Below, in pieces: positions 54,532 through 63,011 of a DNA stretch of 64,000 bases (position 1 is the first letter of the stretch; each line of letters begins with the position of its first letter). Under the pieces are notes generated by a model that was given only the letters and a program-made list of their open reading frames with translations, was not told where the DNA came from and did not search any database. Both the position numbers and the translations under genes were made by a program. This stretch comes from Candidatus Poribacteria bacterium (GTDB taxonomy: Bacteria; Poribacteria; WGA-4E; PCPOR2b): assembly GCA_022822785.1 (NCBI GenBank), contig JAJEAL010000048.1:1-64000 (forward strand), given 5' to 3'.

Positions 54532-55623
54532 TTAATCCTTGAGTAGCTGCCTGACGGCTGTTGCGGCACGTTGTGTATCCTTTAACGGTGTAACGGGACT
54601 TTCATCCGTCAAGGCAGTCTCAAGGGTTGTCTCCAGATTTTCAATGCTAGACCGCATCACTGAGGCGTGACGCATAATTTCCGAATAAGCTTGTTCCCGT
54701 TTCGGACGACGATAGGTTTTGCGATCGACCTCCAAGATAATCACTCGCTTACCGCTGCTTGCGGCTTCGCATACCATTGAGAAGCTGTCTTCGGTAACGA
54801 CAATCACATCCGACAGCGCGAAAATTGTCCCTACCGGATCCGCGAGTGCCCGTTCACCATGTGCTAAGACAAGAATTGGACAGTATTGGGCATTTGAAAG
54901 TTGGTTGCTAATCAGATTTTCGACGGGGGGTGGGGTACGACGGGAGGTAGTCAACAAAAGCTGATTATCCCACCTCGTTGCGAACCGTTGCAAGGTTTCG
55001 ATGAAACGGGCGGCGGTTGTTTCTGTAATTGTATTGTGTTGGTCTTCACCACCAATCAGGATTCCAATCCGTCTCTGATCGGAAAGCTCTAAATCTGTGC
55101 GGAGCGCTTTGCGCTGCGCGTTCAATTTTTCGGGACAGACGCGATTGGGGACTCCAAGCGTCTTGCAAATGTTGCCTCTATTACGGCGGGGCCAATACAT
55201 CTGGGGAAGGATAGCGAGATCGAAGTGGTGAACACCGACCGGCGAAGGACGGCGGCAGGTAACTGTCTTTGCGTTTAGGAGCTGTCCGAGGAGGAGATTA
55301 GGTGCGGCAACGGCTGAACCGGTTGAAAGAATAAAATCAGGCTCAAGGACATCAATTTCCTTCAATATGTCTCGCCGGAGTGCCATGCGTAAGCACGTTC
55401 TGATAAGTCGGCGCGGCAGTCTAAATCCGCCCAATAAACGTATTAACACCCGTAGCAGATTATCCCGCCGTTTACTACGAAACATGACATCAATCCAGTG
55501 ATACTCGCATTCTGGCATCCGCTCAACCACACCTAAAGACTGATTATAATGACCGGGCTTCCCGTCACTTAAGAGAATAGCTTGCATAGAAGTGATTAAA
55601 TTACGAAAAGGGCGACAGCGCAT
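54532..55623 (-). CDS. ELM1/GtrOC1-family protein
   Basis: The protein matches the mitochondrial-fission-ELM1-like family (DUF1022), which has a glycosyltransferase-like double Rossmann shape: AILLSDGKPGHYNQSLGV at the N-terminus, then GILIGGEDQHNTIT and DVIVVTEDSFSMVCEAASSGKRVII. Bacterial members are poorly characterised; some sit in lipid A or nucleoside-sugar contexts. The start is uncertain; 55623 is preferred for tight spacing behind the STAS gene (11 bp), with 55587 as alternative. Confidence 0.75.
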   Translation of the reverse strand: MRCRPFRNLITSMQAILLSDGKPGHYNQSLGVVERMPECEYHWIDVMFRSKRRDNLLRVLIRLLGGFRLPRRLIRTCLRMALRRDILKEIDVLEPDFILSTGSAVAAPNLLLGQLLNAKTVTCRRPSPVGVHHFDLAILPQMYWPRRNRGNICKTLGVPNRVCPEKLNAQRKALRTDLELSDQRRIGILIGGEDQHNTITETTAARFIETLQRFATRWDNQLLLTTSRRTPPPVENLISNQLSNAQYCPILVLAHGERALADPVGTIFALSDVIVVTEDSFSMVCEAASSGKRVIILEVDRKTYRRPKREQAYSEIMRHASVMRSSIENLETTLETALTDESPVTPLKDTQRAATAVRQLLKD

Positions 55624-55634
55624 CAGTAGCACGC

Positions 55635-55973
55635 CTAGAAATCCACCAACGCCGTCTCCTCCGAAGCAAAGATTTCGATGGTTTGGGATAGACCAATAAC
55701 ATCGAAAATATGTCGCATCTGATCTGATGGATGGGCAACACGTAAGACCTGTCCTTTGCTGCGCATCTTCCAAATCAGCTTGACAATAACACCAAACCCG
55801 CTGCTTGTGATAAAGCTTTGCCGGTCAAAACGAAGCAAAATTTTCGTCGAATTGGTGCTTTGGTCATAAGCCGCGTTTATTCCTTCTGCTGAGTCTTCGG
55901 TAAAATAACCAGCAATGTCAAAAATCGAGATTTCTCCAATGCATCTGACTGTTATTTGAGGTACTGACCGCAT
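55635..55973 (-). CDS. STAS-domain protein, anti-sigma-factor-antagonist-like
   Basis: The 112-residue protein is a single STAS domain with the SpoIIAA-like shape: beta start ISIFDIAGYFT, then ILLRFDRQSFITSSGFGVIVKL, where the Ser in the TSSG loop is the usual phosphorylation site, and the final helix. It is the first gene of a two-gene unit with the ELM1-like protein. No partner kinase or sigma factor lies in the window. Confidence 0.82.
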   Translation of the reverse strand: MRSVPQITVRCIGEISIFDIAGYFTEDSAEGINAAYDQSTNSTKILLRFDRQSFITSSGFGVIVKLIWKMRSKGQVLRVAHPSDQMRHIFDVIGLSQTIEIFASEETALVDF

Positions 55974-56031
55974 ATACTGTAATCCGCTCTCCTTTCAGGT
56001 TTCAAGGCAGACAAGCCCATCTGTAGTGAAG

Positions 56032-56060
56032 ATTTTAACCGATTAGAAAAACAGTGTCAA
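56032..56060 (-). promoter_or_regulatory. Sigma-70-type promoter of the STAS-ELM1 unit
   Basis: TTGACA and TAAAAT on the minus strand are separated by 17 bp. The distance to the ATG at 55973 leaves a leader of about 55 nt with AAAGGAG as ribosome binding site. Confidence 0.7.
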
Positions 56061-56186
56061 TAGAGTAGATGGACGTTTGTCATTGAGGAGATGAGCGGAT
56101 CAACGGATTTTACGTCGAAATTGTGTTACATTTCTGTAAGGAGCCGGTATTTCGCGACATTTCGTTACTGTTTAAGGAGAGCACCA

Positions 56187-56993
56187 ATGACCAGCACCAT
56201 TCAGCAGGGCAAACCGTTTTCTGAGGAAGAAACACAACGGATTGTCGAACAGTTCAACCGTGACGGATACTATTTCTTGGGCGAGGTATTTACTCAAGCA
56301 GAAGCAGCTACCCTTAAAGCGTTAATGGAGCAAAAGTATAACGACCCGCGTATGCACGATGAGGCAGGAGATCACATCCGTGGTATCAGCCTGATGCGCA
56401 TGTTCGAATACCACGAGGCTTACCGAGATCTCATCGTGCGAGAGCCTTATGTTAGCCTTGCCGAGGCAATTTTGGGGGAGGACTGCCACATGATGTCCCA
56501 AAATGCCTTACGCTACGCCCCCGGACAAGGGGGTGGCTGGCATAGTGATGATAAACTCCATTTTCCACTGCCGGACGATTTGCCTCGACACGACCCACGT
56601 ATCACGCTGCCCTGCTTTGTTATCAACGTGCTCATCCCGCTCATCGATATTGAGACTATAGACGATGGTCCAACGCAGGTTGTCCCCGGCAGCCATTATT
56701 CAGGCCGCAGACCACCGGCTGAAGAGAACCCGACATTTGAGGGGAAGGGCCCCATCAGCTTCTTCACAAAGGCAGGCGGTGCCTATATGTTTAATAGCCA
56801 AGTTTGGCATCGTGGGGCCCCTAATAACCGCAATCAGATCCGGTACGTTGCAGCCGTTACATACAGCCAGCGCATCATTGCACAGCGGCTCTATCCGTTT
56901 ATCGACTACCGGATGCCTGAACATGTCTTTGACGGAGGGGATGAACGGCTCCAAAGACTGTTGGGAAGGCATAAGAAGGGAGCCTTCGGCTAA
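56187..56993 (+). CDS. Phytanoyl-CoA dioxygenase family protein
   Basis: The start is set at 56187 after AAGGAGAG. The 268-residue protein has the Fe(II)/2-oxoglutarate fold with His/Asp in GGGWHSDDKLHF and the distal His in SQVWHRGAPNNRNQIRY. Its sequence differs from the other two PhyH-like genes here, so they are separate paralogues. The trmB gene starts 4 bp after its stop, a tight link between an oxygenase and a tRNA enzyme. Confidence 0.85.
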   Translation: MTSTIQQGKPFSEEETQRIVEQFNRDGYYFLGEVFTQAEAATLKALMEQKYNDPRMHDEAGDHIRGISLMRMFEYHEAYRDLIVREPYVSLAEAILGEDCHMMSQNALRYAPGQGGGWHSDDKLHFPLPDDLPRHDPRITLPCFVINVLIPLIDIETIDDGPTQVVPGSHYSGRRPPAEENPTFEGKGPISFFTKAGGAYMFNSQVWHRGAPNNRNQIRYVAAVTYSQRIIAQRLYPFIDYRMPEHVFDGGDERLQRLLGRHKKGAFG

Positions 56994-56997
56994 GTAT

Positions 56998-57675
56998 ATG
57001 CACGAATTGCGCTACCGAAAGTTCTTTGAGCTCATGGCGGGACGGTCCGCTCTAATCGATCTCAGGAAAGATAAACAGACCAGTCTGACCGAAATCGCTC
57101 GCCCGATTGATTGGCAGGCACTCTTTGGGAACGAGAACCCCGTGGAGATAGAAATCGGATGCGGTAAGGGACGTTTTCTGCTCGAAGCTTCAAGACAACA
57201 CCCAGAAACTAACTACGTTGGCATCGAGCGAGCACTAAAATACGTTCAGCGCACAAAAGAGCGGTTGCTAAAAGGAAAAACTACGGGGGTTTTCCTTATT
57301 TGGAGCGATGCCGCTTACCTCGTCGATCAGTACATCGGGGAAGACACTGTCGAAGCGTATCATGTGTACTTTCCTGATCCGTGGCCCAAGAAACGGCATC
57401 GCAAGCGTCGGCTGTTTCGGAACGAAGTTTGGCTGCGTGGATTGGTTCGGACCCTGCATCCGAGCAGCGGACGTATTCATATCGCTACCGACTACGCAGC
57501 GTATTTCTATGAAATCCACGCCTGTCTCACAAATACGCCGCCGTTGGTCTACCTCCCACCAGACTCACTTGAGATAGAACATATCCCAACCAGTTTCGAG
57601 ATAAAGTATCAAGCGGAAGGGCGGAAAATTTACCGCGCGGTCTATCAGATGGATTCAGCTTCCCACAAAGCGTAA
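56998..57675 (+). CDS. trmB: tRNA (guanine-N7)-methyltransferase
   Basis: TrmB methylates G46 of tRNA using SAM. The 225-residue protein has EIEIGCGKGRFLLEASRQHPETNYVGIE (SAM-binding), then DAAYLVDQYI and VYFPDPWPKKRHRKRRLF, the diagnostic FPDPWPKKRH motif. The start at 56998 follows the PhyH gene closely; the longer ORF in the track is an overlap in another frame. Confidence 0.95.
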   Translation: MHELRYRKFFELMAGRSALIDLRKDKQTSLTEIARPIDWQALFGNENPVEIEIGCGKGRFLLEASRQHPETNYVGIERALKYVQRTKERLLKGKTTGVFLIWSDAAYLVDQYIGEDTVEAYHVYFPDPWPKKRHRKRRLFRNEVWLRGLVRTLHPSSGRIHIATDYAAYFYEIHACLTNTPPLVYLPPDSLEIEHIPTSFEIKYQAEGRKIYRAVYQMDSASHKA

Positions 57676-57705
57676 AATTCATGTTTAGAAACTGTGCACG
57701 AAAAC

Positions 57706-57728
57706 CTGAGTTTCTGGCAAAAACTCAG
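57706..57728. terminator. Hairpin after trmB
   Basis: CTGAGTTTCTG and CAAAAACTCAG form a stem with one mismatch, and an outer GTGCACGA/TCGTGTAC pair extends it. The edge TTTCTCC matches the hairpin before cinA. It may end transcription of trmB and of the convergent gene. Confidence 0.5.
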
Positions 57729-57783
57729 TTTCTCCTCGTGTACGATTTTTAACGTTTCACGCGCTTTTGACATGAATCTGCTT

Positions 57784-59262
57784 CTATACCTCATCAAACG
57801 GGTACAGCTTCCGACCCAGATTGTGGAACGGTAACTCTTTCCCTACCGGATCATGCACGCTCGGCTCGGATACCACGTGGATTGCTCCTGCCCACGACTC
57901 AAACCCCGCCCGAAAATGTGCTGAAGATTTGACTCCAATGTAACGCATCTGACGCGGATCTAATCCCATGCTTCTTGAAAAAGCGGTGTCGAACGGTTGC
58001 TCCCGCTGCGTCACCAACAGCACATGAATCCCGTCCTGCCGGATATATGCCGAGGGCCCCATGCTGCTTTCCAAACCGGCATTCCGCGGTCCATCGTAAC
58101 GGAAGTGCCCATCTGAAAGCGCGATGACCTCCGCCGTCATACGCACCGGTTGCCCCTGAAGCGGCGTTGATTTCGCGCCTACATCTAAGGTTAGTGTCGC
58201 TCCTGCGCCTGCCTCTTGACATGCCTCTACCGCTTCCGGATCGACAATATACAAGATACATGCATCCTCCAACCCCGCTTCGATGAATGTCTGCAATACA
58301 CCGGTACTATCGCCCGGCGAACCACCGCCGGTATTGTCATTTCTATCAGCAAAGATCGCTGGAAATTTCCCGTCCGCCGTCGCTTGGGCTAGGGCTTCGC
58401 GGGTCGGTGGCATCGGCGCTTGCCAGTCCTCGCGACGCTCCCAGATCCATGCCGCCAGTTCATCCGCATACTGCTGTGCCAAATCCAGATCATTGTCAGT
58501 CACAATATAAACCGACGCCCCCATATCCGGGATGTCAGCTAACGGATAGCAGGTCGCAATCGAACCGCAAATCACGCCCGGTTGTGCTTCAATTCTATGT
58601 AATTCAGCAATTGCCTCCCGCATCGGCGGGTGTGCCGTGACCTGATTCAATCCCCAAACCATCGGAATCTGGTGTAGTGCCATGGTAGGACATAACCCCT
58701 CCCGGTGAATCCCAGCTAGCACATCGGCGCATTCACGGGCGCGTTCCGCCTGATCAATCTCCGGGTAGGTCTCCCTTCCAATTAACACATCGGCCATCTC
58801 GATCATTCGACGGGAAACGTTGGAATGGATGTCCAACTCCGCCAAGATAGGCACCTGCGGACCAACCAATTCTCGCACAGCTGTCAGGATATGCCCTTCG
58901 CCATCGTTAATTCCCTCCGCGACCATCGCGCCGTGCAGATTGAGCAGTACACCATCAACAGGCCCTGCTTCAGCCATTCTGTCCAGCATATCTTTTAAGA
59001 TGGCATCAAAAATAGATCGAGGCGTGGGGCCACTCGGATGCGCGTTGGCAAAAATCGTGGGAATCAGCTCAAATCCGTGCGTTTCTGCCCCATCAATGAA
59101 TCCACCGATGGTCGAGTTAGTTCCACGAAATTTGTTGATGATTTCGTTTCCAACTAGATAACCAAAACGCTGATTACGGTAACTCTCCCAAGTAGTGGCA
59201 ACGGTAGTAAAAGTGCTCGTCTCATGACCAATCCCGCCGGTAATGACTCTCATTCGTTTCAT
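57784..59262 (-). CDS. M81-family metallopeptidase (MlrC-like)
   Basis: The 492-residue protein matches MlrC, the zinc enzyme first known from microcystin breakdown. Seen motifs are RVITGGIGHETSTF at the N-terminus, VDGVLLNLHGAMVAEG and ILAELDIHSNVSRRM with putative metal ligands, and the late RQMRYIGVKSSAHFRAGF. The true substrate is unknown; members may act on cyclic amides or hydantoin-like compounds. Met at 59253 is an alternative start. Confidence 0.9.
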   Translation of the reverse strand: MKRMRVITGGIGHETSTFTTVATTWESYRNQRFGYLVGNEIINKFRGTNSTIGGFIDGAETHGFELIPTIFANAHPSGPTPRSIFDAILKDMLDRMAEAGPVDGVLLNLHGAMVAEGINDGEGHILTAVRELVGPQVPILAELDIHSNVSRRMIEMADVLIGRETYPEIDQAERARECADVLAGIHREGLCPTMALHQIPMVWGLNQVTAHPPMREAIAELHRIEAQPGVICGSIATCYPLADIPDMGASVYIVTDNDLDLAQQYADELAAWIWERREDWQAPMPPTREALAQATADGKFPAIFADRNDNTGGGSPGDSTGVLQTFIEAGLEDACILYIVDPEAVEACQEAGAGATLTLDVGAKSTPLQGQPVRMTAEVIALSDGHFRYDGPRNAGLESSMGPSAYIRQDGIHVLLVTQREQPFDTAFSRSMGLDPRQMRYIGVKSSAHFRAGFESWAGAIHVVSEPSVHDPVGKELPFHNLGRKLYPFDEV

Positions 59263-59704
59263 ACTCCTTTTCTAAAAAGAGGGTTATTTTTACCACACAG
59301 TTTTTACAAATGCAGATGCTTGGATTATCGAATCGTTGGTAATTATAGTAGATTTTAGAATTACTTAGACACTTTCAATGCACAATCAACCCCCTAAATC
59401 CCCCTTATCAGGGGGACTTTGGGAAATGTTCACTTATTTGTCCAATTCACCATAATTAGACACTCCAAACCGGTGCGGTTAGGAAAACGAAACTACCGTT
59501 TTCCCGTTTGGTAGGCGCAGTTTCTAACTGCGCCGATGCGGTGCGGTTGGAAACCGCACCTACCGGGGGGCGAAAGTGTCCATTTATTTTTAGAATCCAC
59601 TATAGTTCCCGATCGAGGTGTGATGCTGTAGCAGCAATTAAACGATGACAAAGGGTTAGTAATTCGCGCCAGATCAAATTGCTGTGTTATGGCAGCAATT
59701 GAAA
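59263..59704. other. Intergenic region dominated by a MITE-like element
   Basis: The 442-bp gap is mostly the element at 59344-59604. To its right, GTAGCAGCAATTAAA and ATGGCAGCAATTGAA form a short direct repeat about 60 bp apart. No gene is seen. Confidence 0.55.
59344..59604. repeat. MITE-like element with IS630-like ends (261 bp)
   Basis: The left end TATAGTAGATTTTAGAATTA and the right end, which reads TATAGTGGATTCTAAAAATA on the other strand, form inverted repeats of about 33 bp running on to GACACTTTC. Both begin with TA, and they resemble the IS630 ends at 17.2 and 18.1 kb. Inside are the CCCCCTTATCAGGGGG palindrome and two hairpins, GGCGCAGTT/AACTGCGCC and GGTGCGGTT/AACCGCACC. Confidence 0.7.
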
Positions 59705-60205
59705 TCATTTTTCAATCCGACTTAACGGCATGATAAACGCCAAACTCGGTTCTTCACGCTCCATCGGCTCAACGGCAAAACCCATAGACAGCTTGAGCTG
59801 ATGGTTTTCGGAGTGATCCATGTCGCTGACCGATCGAACTTGATAACAACCAAGCGCCTTCGCTCGGTTCAACGTATATTCTTGCAATGCCCTGCCGATA
59901 CCTTGCCGCCTAAAAGCTGCCTTCACACCGAACGCAATAATCTTTGCTTCTCGCAGATTCTTGCCGTGCAGCTGAATAGGTGGCTGGTCGCGGTCATGGG
60001 GGCCGATGTCCCAAACCACAAACATGAGAAATCCAACAATATCCCCATCCCGTTTGGCAGCTAAGAAGTAACGGGCGAACCGTTCAAAATACGAATTAAA
60101 CGCCCAACCTGTTTGGTTTTCATGCGCGATGATATCAACCAATTCCGCCCACTCCGGATGATCGGGGGTCATCTCTTCGATGGAGACGTTCGGTAATGTG
60201 TGCAT
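59705..60205 (-). CDS. GNAT-family N-acetyltransferase
   Basis: The 166-residue protein is a GNAT with the acetyl-CoA pyrophosphate loop in AAFRRQGIGRALQEYTLNRA (Q/RxxGxG/A) preceded by AKIIAFGVKA, and a final SMGFAVEPMEREEPSL strand. The acceptor is unknown. It lies beside a MITE-like element and a 26-bp remnant of one. Confidence 0.85.
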   Translation of the reverse strand: MHTLPNVSIEEMTPDHPEWAELVDIIAHENQTGWAFNSYFERFARYFLAAKRDGDIVGFLMFVVWDIGPHDRDQPPIQLHGKNLREAKIIAFGVKAAFRRQGIGRALQEYTLNRAKALGCYQVRSVSDMDHSENHQLKLSMGFAVEPMEREEPSLAFIMPLSRIEK

Positions 60206-60228
60206 CCGTTGTTAACCTTTATTTTATC

Positions 60229-60254
60229 TATAGTAGATTTTAGAATTCACCATA
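60229..60254. repeat. Internally deleted MITE-like remnant (26 bp)
   Basis: TATAGTAGATTTTAGAATTC is joined directly to TTCACCATA, that is, two element ends fused without the centre. It lies upstream of the GNAT gene. Confidence 0.55.
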
Positions 60255-60315
60255 GTTGATTTCTGATTAAACAGTCACCTCCCGCTAGCATGTCGGTCAG
60301 TTGTGAACAAACCTC

Positions 60316-61419
60316 TCATGCTGGCAACCATCGCTCATAAAACCGCTGCCAATTCCGATACATTACATTAGCGATGTCTGCCTCAGCATAGCCGCGTTTA
60401 TCAAGAATAGCGGCAATTTTCTGATAATCTGCCACAGTATCAATTTCATACGGGGCACCGTCTTTGCCCCCTTGACCGTCCGTATCCCCACCGATGGCAG
60501 CGTGCTGCGAATTGCCTGCTAACTGGCAGACGTGGTCAATGTAGTTGACCAGATGTTCTAACGTAACCGCCTCTCTCGGGAAAACGCTGCGACGTGGCGG
60601 AATGTCCCCGCCCCAATCAATGCCCGCTTCTGCGTAAATCATCCACGTATCCATTGACGTCCCGATAACGCCCCCGCGTTCTAGGAGGGCTTTGAGCTGT
60701 TCGTCGGAAAACTGTCGTTCGCCGGGTGTCAACGCGCGGCAGTTCTGGTGGCTTGCCATCACCGGTCCGGCGAATAGGTTCAATGCGCTCCAAAACGCTT
60801 CATCAGCGGTATGGGTGAGGTCAAGAATCATCCCTAGCTCTTCCATTTCGCGCAGCAGCGGTTTGGCGGGAGGCAACAACCCGCCGGGTCTGCCTGTTCC
60901 GTGAGAATAGGTGCTGATGCCGTAATGCGCCAAGTTAATTGTGCACAGTCCGCTTTCCCACCATTCATGGACATGTTGGGGCCAGAGGATGGGGTCTGCC
61001 CCCTCCATACCGAGAACCATGCCAACCGGCAAATCCGCATAGTCCGTAGCTTCTGACCATGTTCGCATATGTTCGCTGAAATCACCACGATTCCTCAAGA
61101 TACGGGCTTCGCCTCTGCACTCTAGAATCCGATAGTAGGCGAGGTGTGCTTGCGCCGCAGCATAGGCGACATCACCGCTCCGGTATCCCCAGATGGGACT
61201 GTTTTCGCGCTGAATTCGTCCCGTTATTTTAACCAGTGCTGCTGCAATTTTTCCGCGTCGCATCTCCGGAAGTGAGGCCATCGTTCCAGCAGCGGGCCAC
61301 CGATCCCCTTCCCGCGATCCCGATTGAACAGCTCTGACCTCTTCAATCGGTAAGGTCAGATCTCGATTGAGGTCAATCGCACCATACGCCATCGGGTAGT
61401 CACCGTCAAAAATTAACAC
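60316..61419 (-). CDS. M19 (renal dipeptidase-like) family protein with altered metal site
   Basis: The 367-residue protein starts at GTG after GGAGGT. It has the M19 barrel: GMEGADPILW with the bridging Glu, ILDLTHTADEAFW with one zinc His, PVMASHQNCRAL with the other, and AIGGDTDG with the catalytic Asp. The N-terminal DxHxD motif that holds the second zinc reads FDGDYPMAYGA here, so both its His and its Asp are replaced. The enzyme may use one metal or not be a dipeptidase. Confidence 0.83.
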   Translation of the reverse strand: MLIFDGDYPMAYGAIDLNRDLTLPIEEVRAVQSGSREGDRWPAAGTMASLPEMRRGKIAAALVKITGRIQRENSPIWGYRSGDVAYAAAQAHLAYYRILECRGEARILRNRGDFSEHMRTWSEATDYADLPVGMVLGMEGADPILWPQHVHEWWESGLCTINLAHYGISTYSHGTGRPGGLLPPAKPLLREMEELGMILDLTHTADEAFWSALNLFAGPVMASHQNCRALTPGERQFSDEQLKALLERGGVIGTSMDTWMIYAEAGIDWGGDIPPRRSVFPREAVTLEHLVNYIDHVCQLAGNSQHAAIGGDTDGQGGKDGAPYEIDTVADYQKIAAILDKRGYAEADIANVMYRNWQRFYERWLPA

Positions 61420-61476
61420 GGTTTACCTCCGTCTTCCGTTGCAATCCACTGTAAAATAAAAAGCTCATGTAAAAAA

Positions 61477-62202
61477 TCAGCTGCGCAACTGATACGCAAT
61501 CGCATACGCACACTTATGAACCCCAGAGTTGTTGGGCTCAGAGCGGTGCCACGTGTAATTGGTAAAGAACGCCGCATCTCCCGGCGCCATGGGCAATAGC
61601 ACTTCCCCAGAAAAATCGATCTCCGCTATCGGAATGCGCCATCGCGTGAACGCTTCGCCACTTCGGGCGGTGTGAAAGCTCGGCTCATCGTAGTAAGCCT
61701 CATGCTCGATCAACCTCCACGATTGGTGCGAGCCGGGCATGATTGCCAACGCGCATCCATCGACCCCCACCTCATCAAGAGCAATCCACGAATTGCACCC
61801 CTGCTCAGGCGCCAAATGCCAATAGAACGAATCTTGGTGGAAAAACGATTGGCCGCTGATGGTGCGATGCTTAATCAATGCCTGATCAGTGAAACGTTTG
61901 ACAGGACCGCCGAGTAGTTGTTCCATTGCGCTCTCCAAGTTTGAGTGGTCGGCTATCTCTTTGAAAATCCGTTCCTGCATCGCGGGACGTTGTACACCAA
62001 TCGGAACGACCCCGCCCTCCTTATTTCGGAACTTTGACGGATTAAGCACCTGAAAATGGGTGTCGGGCCAATCGTGGTCGCCAGCTAGTAACTCCATGAG
62101 ACGATTACGTACTCGACAACCCTCTTCGGGTGAAATTAATCCACGCACGACGGTGTACCCTTCGGTTCTATATTGCTCTAGCTGTTCTTCGGTCAGCTGC
62201 AT
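61477..62202 (-). CDS. Phytanoyl-CoA dioxygenase family protein
   Basis: The start at 62202 follows TAGGAGAG. The 241-residue protein has His/Asp in SFFHQDSFYWHL and the distal His in YTWHRSEPNNSG. It is the third PhyH-like gene of the window and begins MQLTEEQLEQYRTEGYTVVR, a common N-terminus in this family. It follows a GNAT gene on the same strand, and an M19-like gene lies downstream. Confidence 0.87.
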   Translation of the reverse strand: MQLTEEQLEQYRTEGYTVVRGLISPEEGCRVRNRLMELLAGDHDWPDTHFQVLNPSKFRNKEGGVVPIGVQRPAMQERIFKEIADHSNLESAMEQLLGGPVKRFTDQALIKHRTISGQSFFHQDSFYWHLAPEQGCNSWIALDEVGVDGCALAIMPGSHQSWRLIEHEAYYDEPSFHTARSGEAFTRWRIPIAEIDFSGEVLLPMAPGDAAFFTNYTWHRSEPNNSGVHKCAYAIAYQLRS

Positions 62203-62255
62203 GTCGTCTCTCCTAATCATACGAGTTGGTATTAGTCCCAATTTTTCTTTGTCTT

Positions 62256-62822
62256 TTACGCATCACATTTTATCTTTGCGAATACGAGTGTATCCCGTAA
62301 TTCCCCTGATGTTGAGAGCGAATTATTTCGCAATGTGCCTTCCAATCTGAATCCAAGCCGGTCAGGGATGCGCCGACTCCTGACATTTTTTGTGTCACAA
62401 CGGATTTCCACCCGTTTGGCTCCAAGGGTCTCAAACGCGAACTTTGTGATTGTCTCCGTTGACTCGGTGATGTAGCCTTGTCCCTGAAAACACTTTCGAC
62501 ACCAATAGCCAATCTCAAACTTAGGAATATCCCAGTCTATTCGATGCAAGCCGCTGCCCCCAACTATTGTGTTTGTGCCTTTGAGAAAAAGGAGCAGTGC
62601 CAAATCCTCCCGTGCTAAAAATTGACACTGCGTCCGGCGGACATAGCCTTCTAACTCCTGCAAGGTAGGCATCTGACGCGCCCACGGCATCCATGGCTTG
62701 AGGTCATCGAAGGTTTCCCGAACGGCAGCGTACATTTCAGTGCCATCCCCCGGACGAGGGGCGCGAATGGTCAATCGTTCTGACTCGAACGATTCTGGAA
62801 AATCAAGCAATAATGCATCCAT
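62256..62822 (-). CDS. GNAT-family acetyltransferase, RimJ/RimL-like
   Basis: The 188-residue protein has the RimJ/L shape: ESERLTIRAPRPGD at the N-terminus, FEIGYWCRKCFQGQGYITESTE with the CoA loop, then GAKRVEIRCDTKNVRSRRI. Such enzymes acetylate protein N-termini or small amines. GGAGG lies eight bases before the ATG at 62822. It is divergent from the last oxidoreductase. Confidence 0.87.
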   Translation of the reverse strand: MDALLLDFPESFESERLTIRAPRPGDGTEMYAAVRETFDDLKPWMPWARQMPTLQELEGYVRRTQCQFLAREDLALLLFLKGTNTIVGGSGLHRIDWDIPKFEIGYWCRKCFQGQGYITESTETITKFAFETLGAKRVEIRCDTKNVRSRRIPDRLGFRLEGTLRNNSLSTSGELRDTLVFAKIKCDA

Positions 62823-62915
62823 CAAGTATCCTCCGTTCATCTCCAACTCAAATCAAAATAGCTATAAATGACAGTATAGCAGATTCCGAAGGGTGACAAC
62901 AAACGAAAAAATGTA

Positions 62916-62944
62916 TTGACAGTAATCTAAAATCGGTATAGAGT
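62916..62944 (+). promoter_or_regulatory. Candidate promoter of the terminal oxidoreductase gene
   Basis: TTGACA at 62916-62921 is followed after 17 bp by TAGAGT, a weak -10 box (TATAGA with 15-bp spacing is the alternative). The start codon is at 63012. Confidence 0.45.
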
Positions 62945-63011
62945 ATTTGGACAAACGGGAAGTCTAGTACGTTGTAAGGCAAAAATAACATAGAGATATT
63001 CGGAGGTAAAA

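Noticed and set aside
56665-56997. Upstream extension of the trmB ORF
   Set aside because: It overlaps the PhyH gene in another frame; the conserved TrmB protein begins at MHELRYRKFF.
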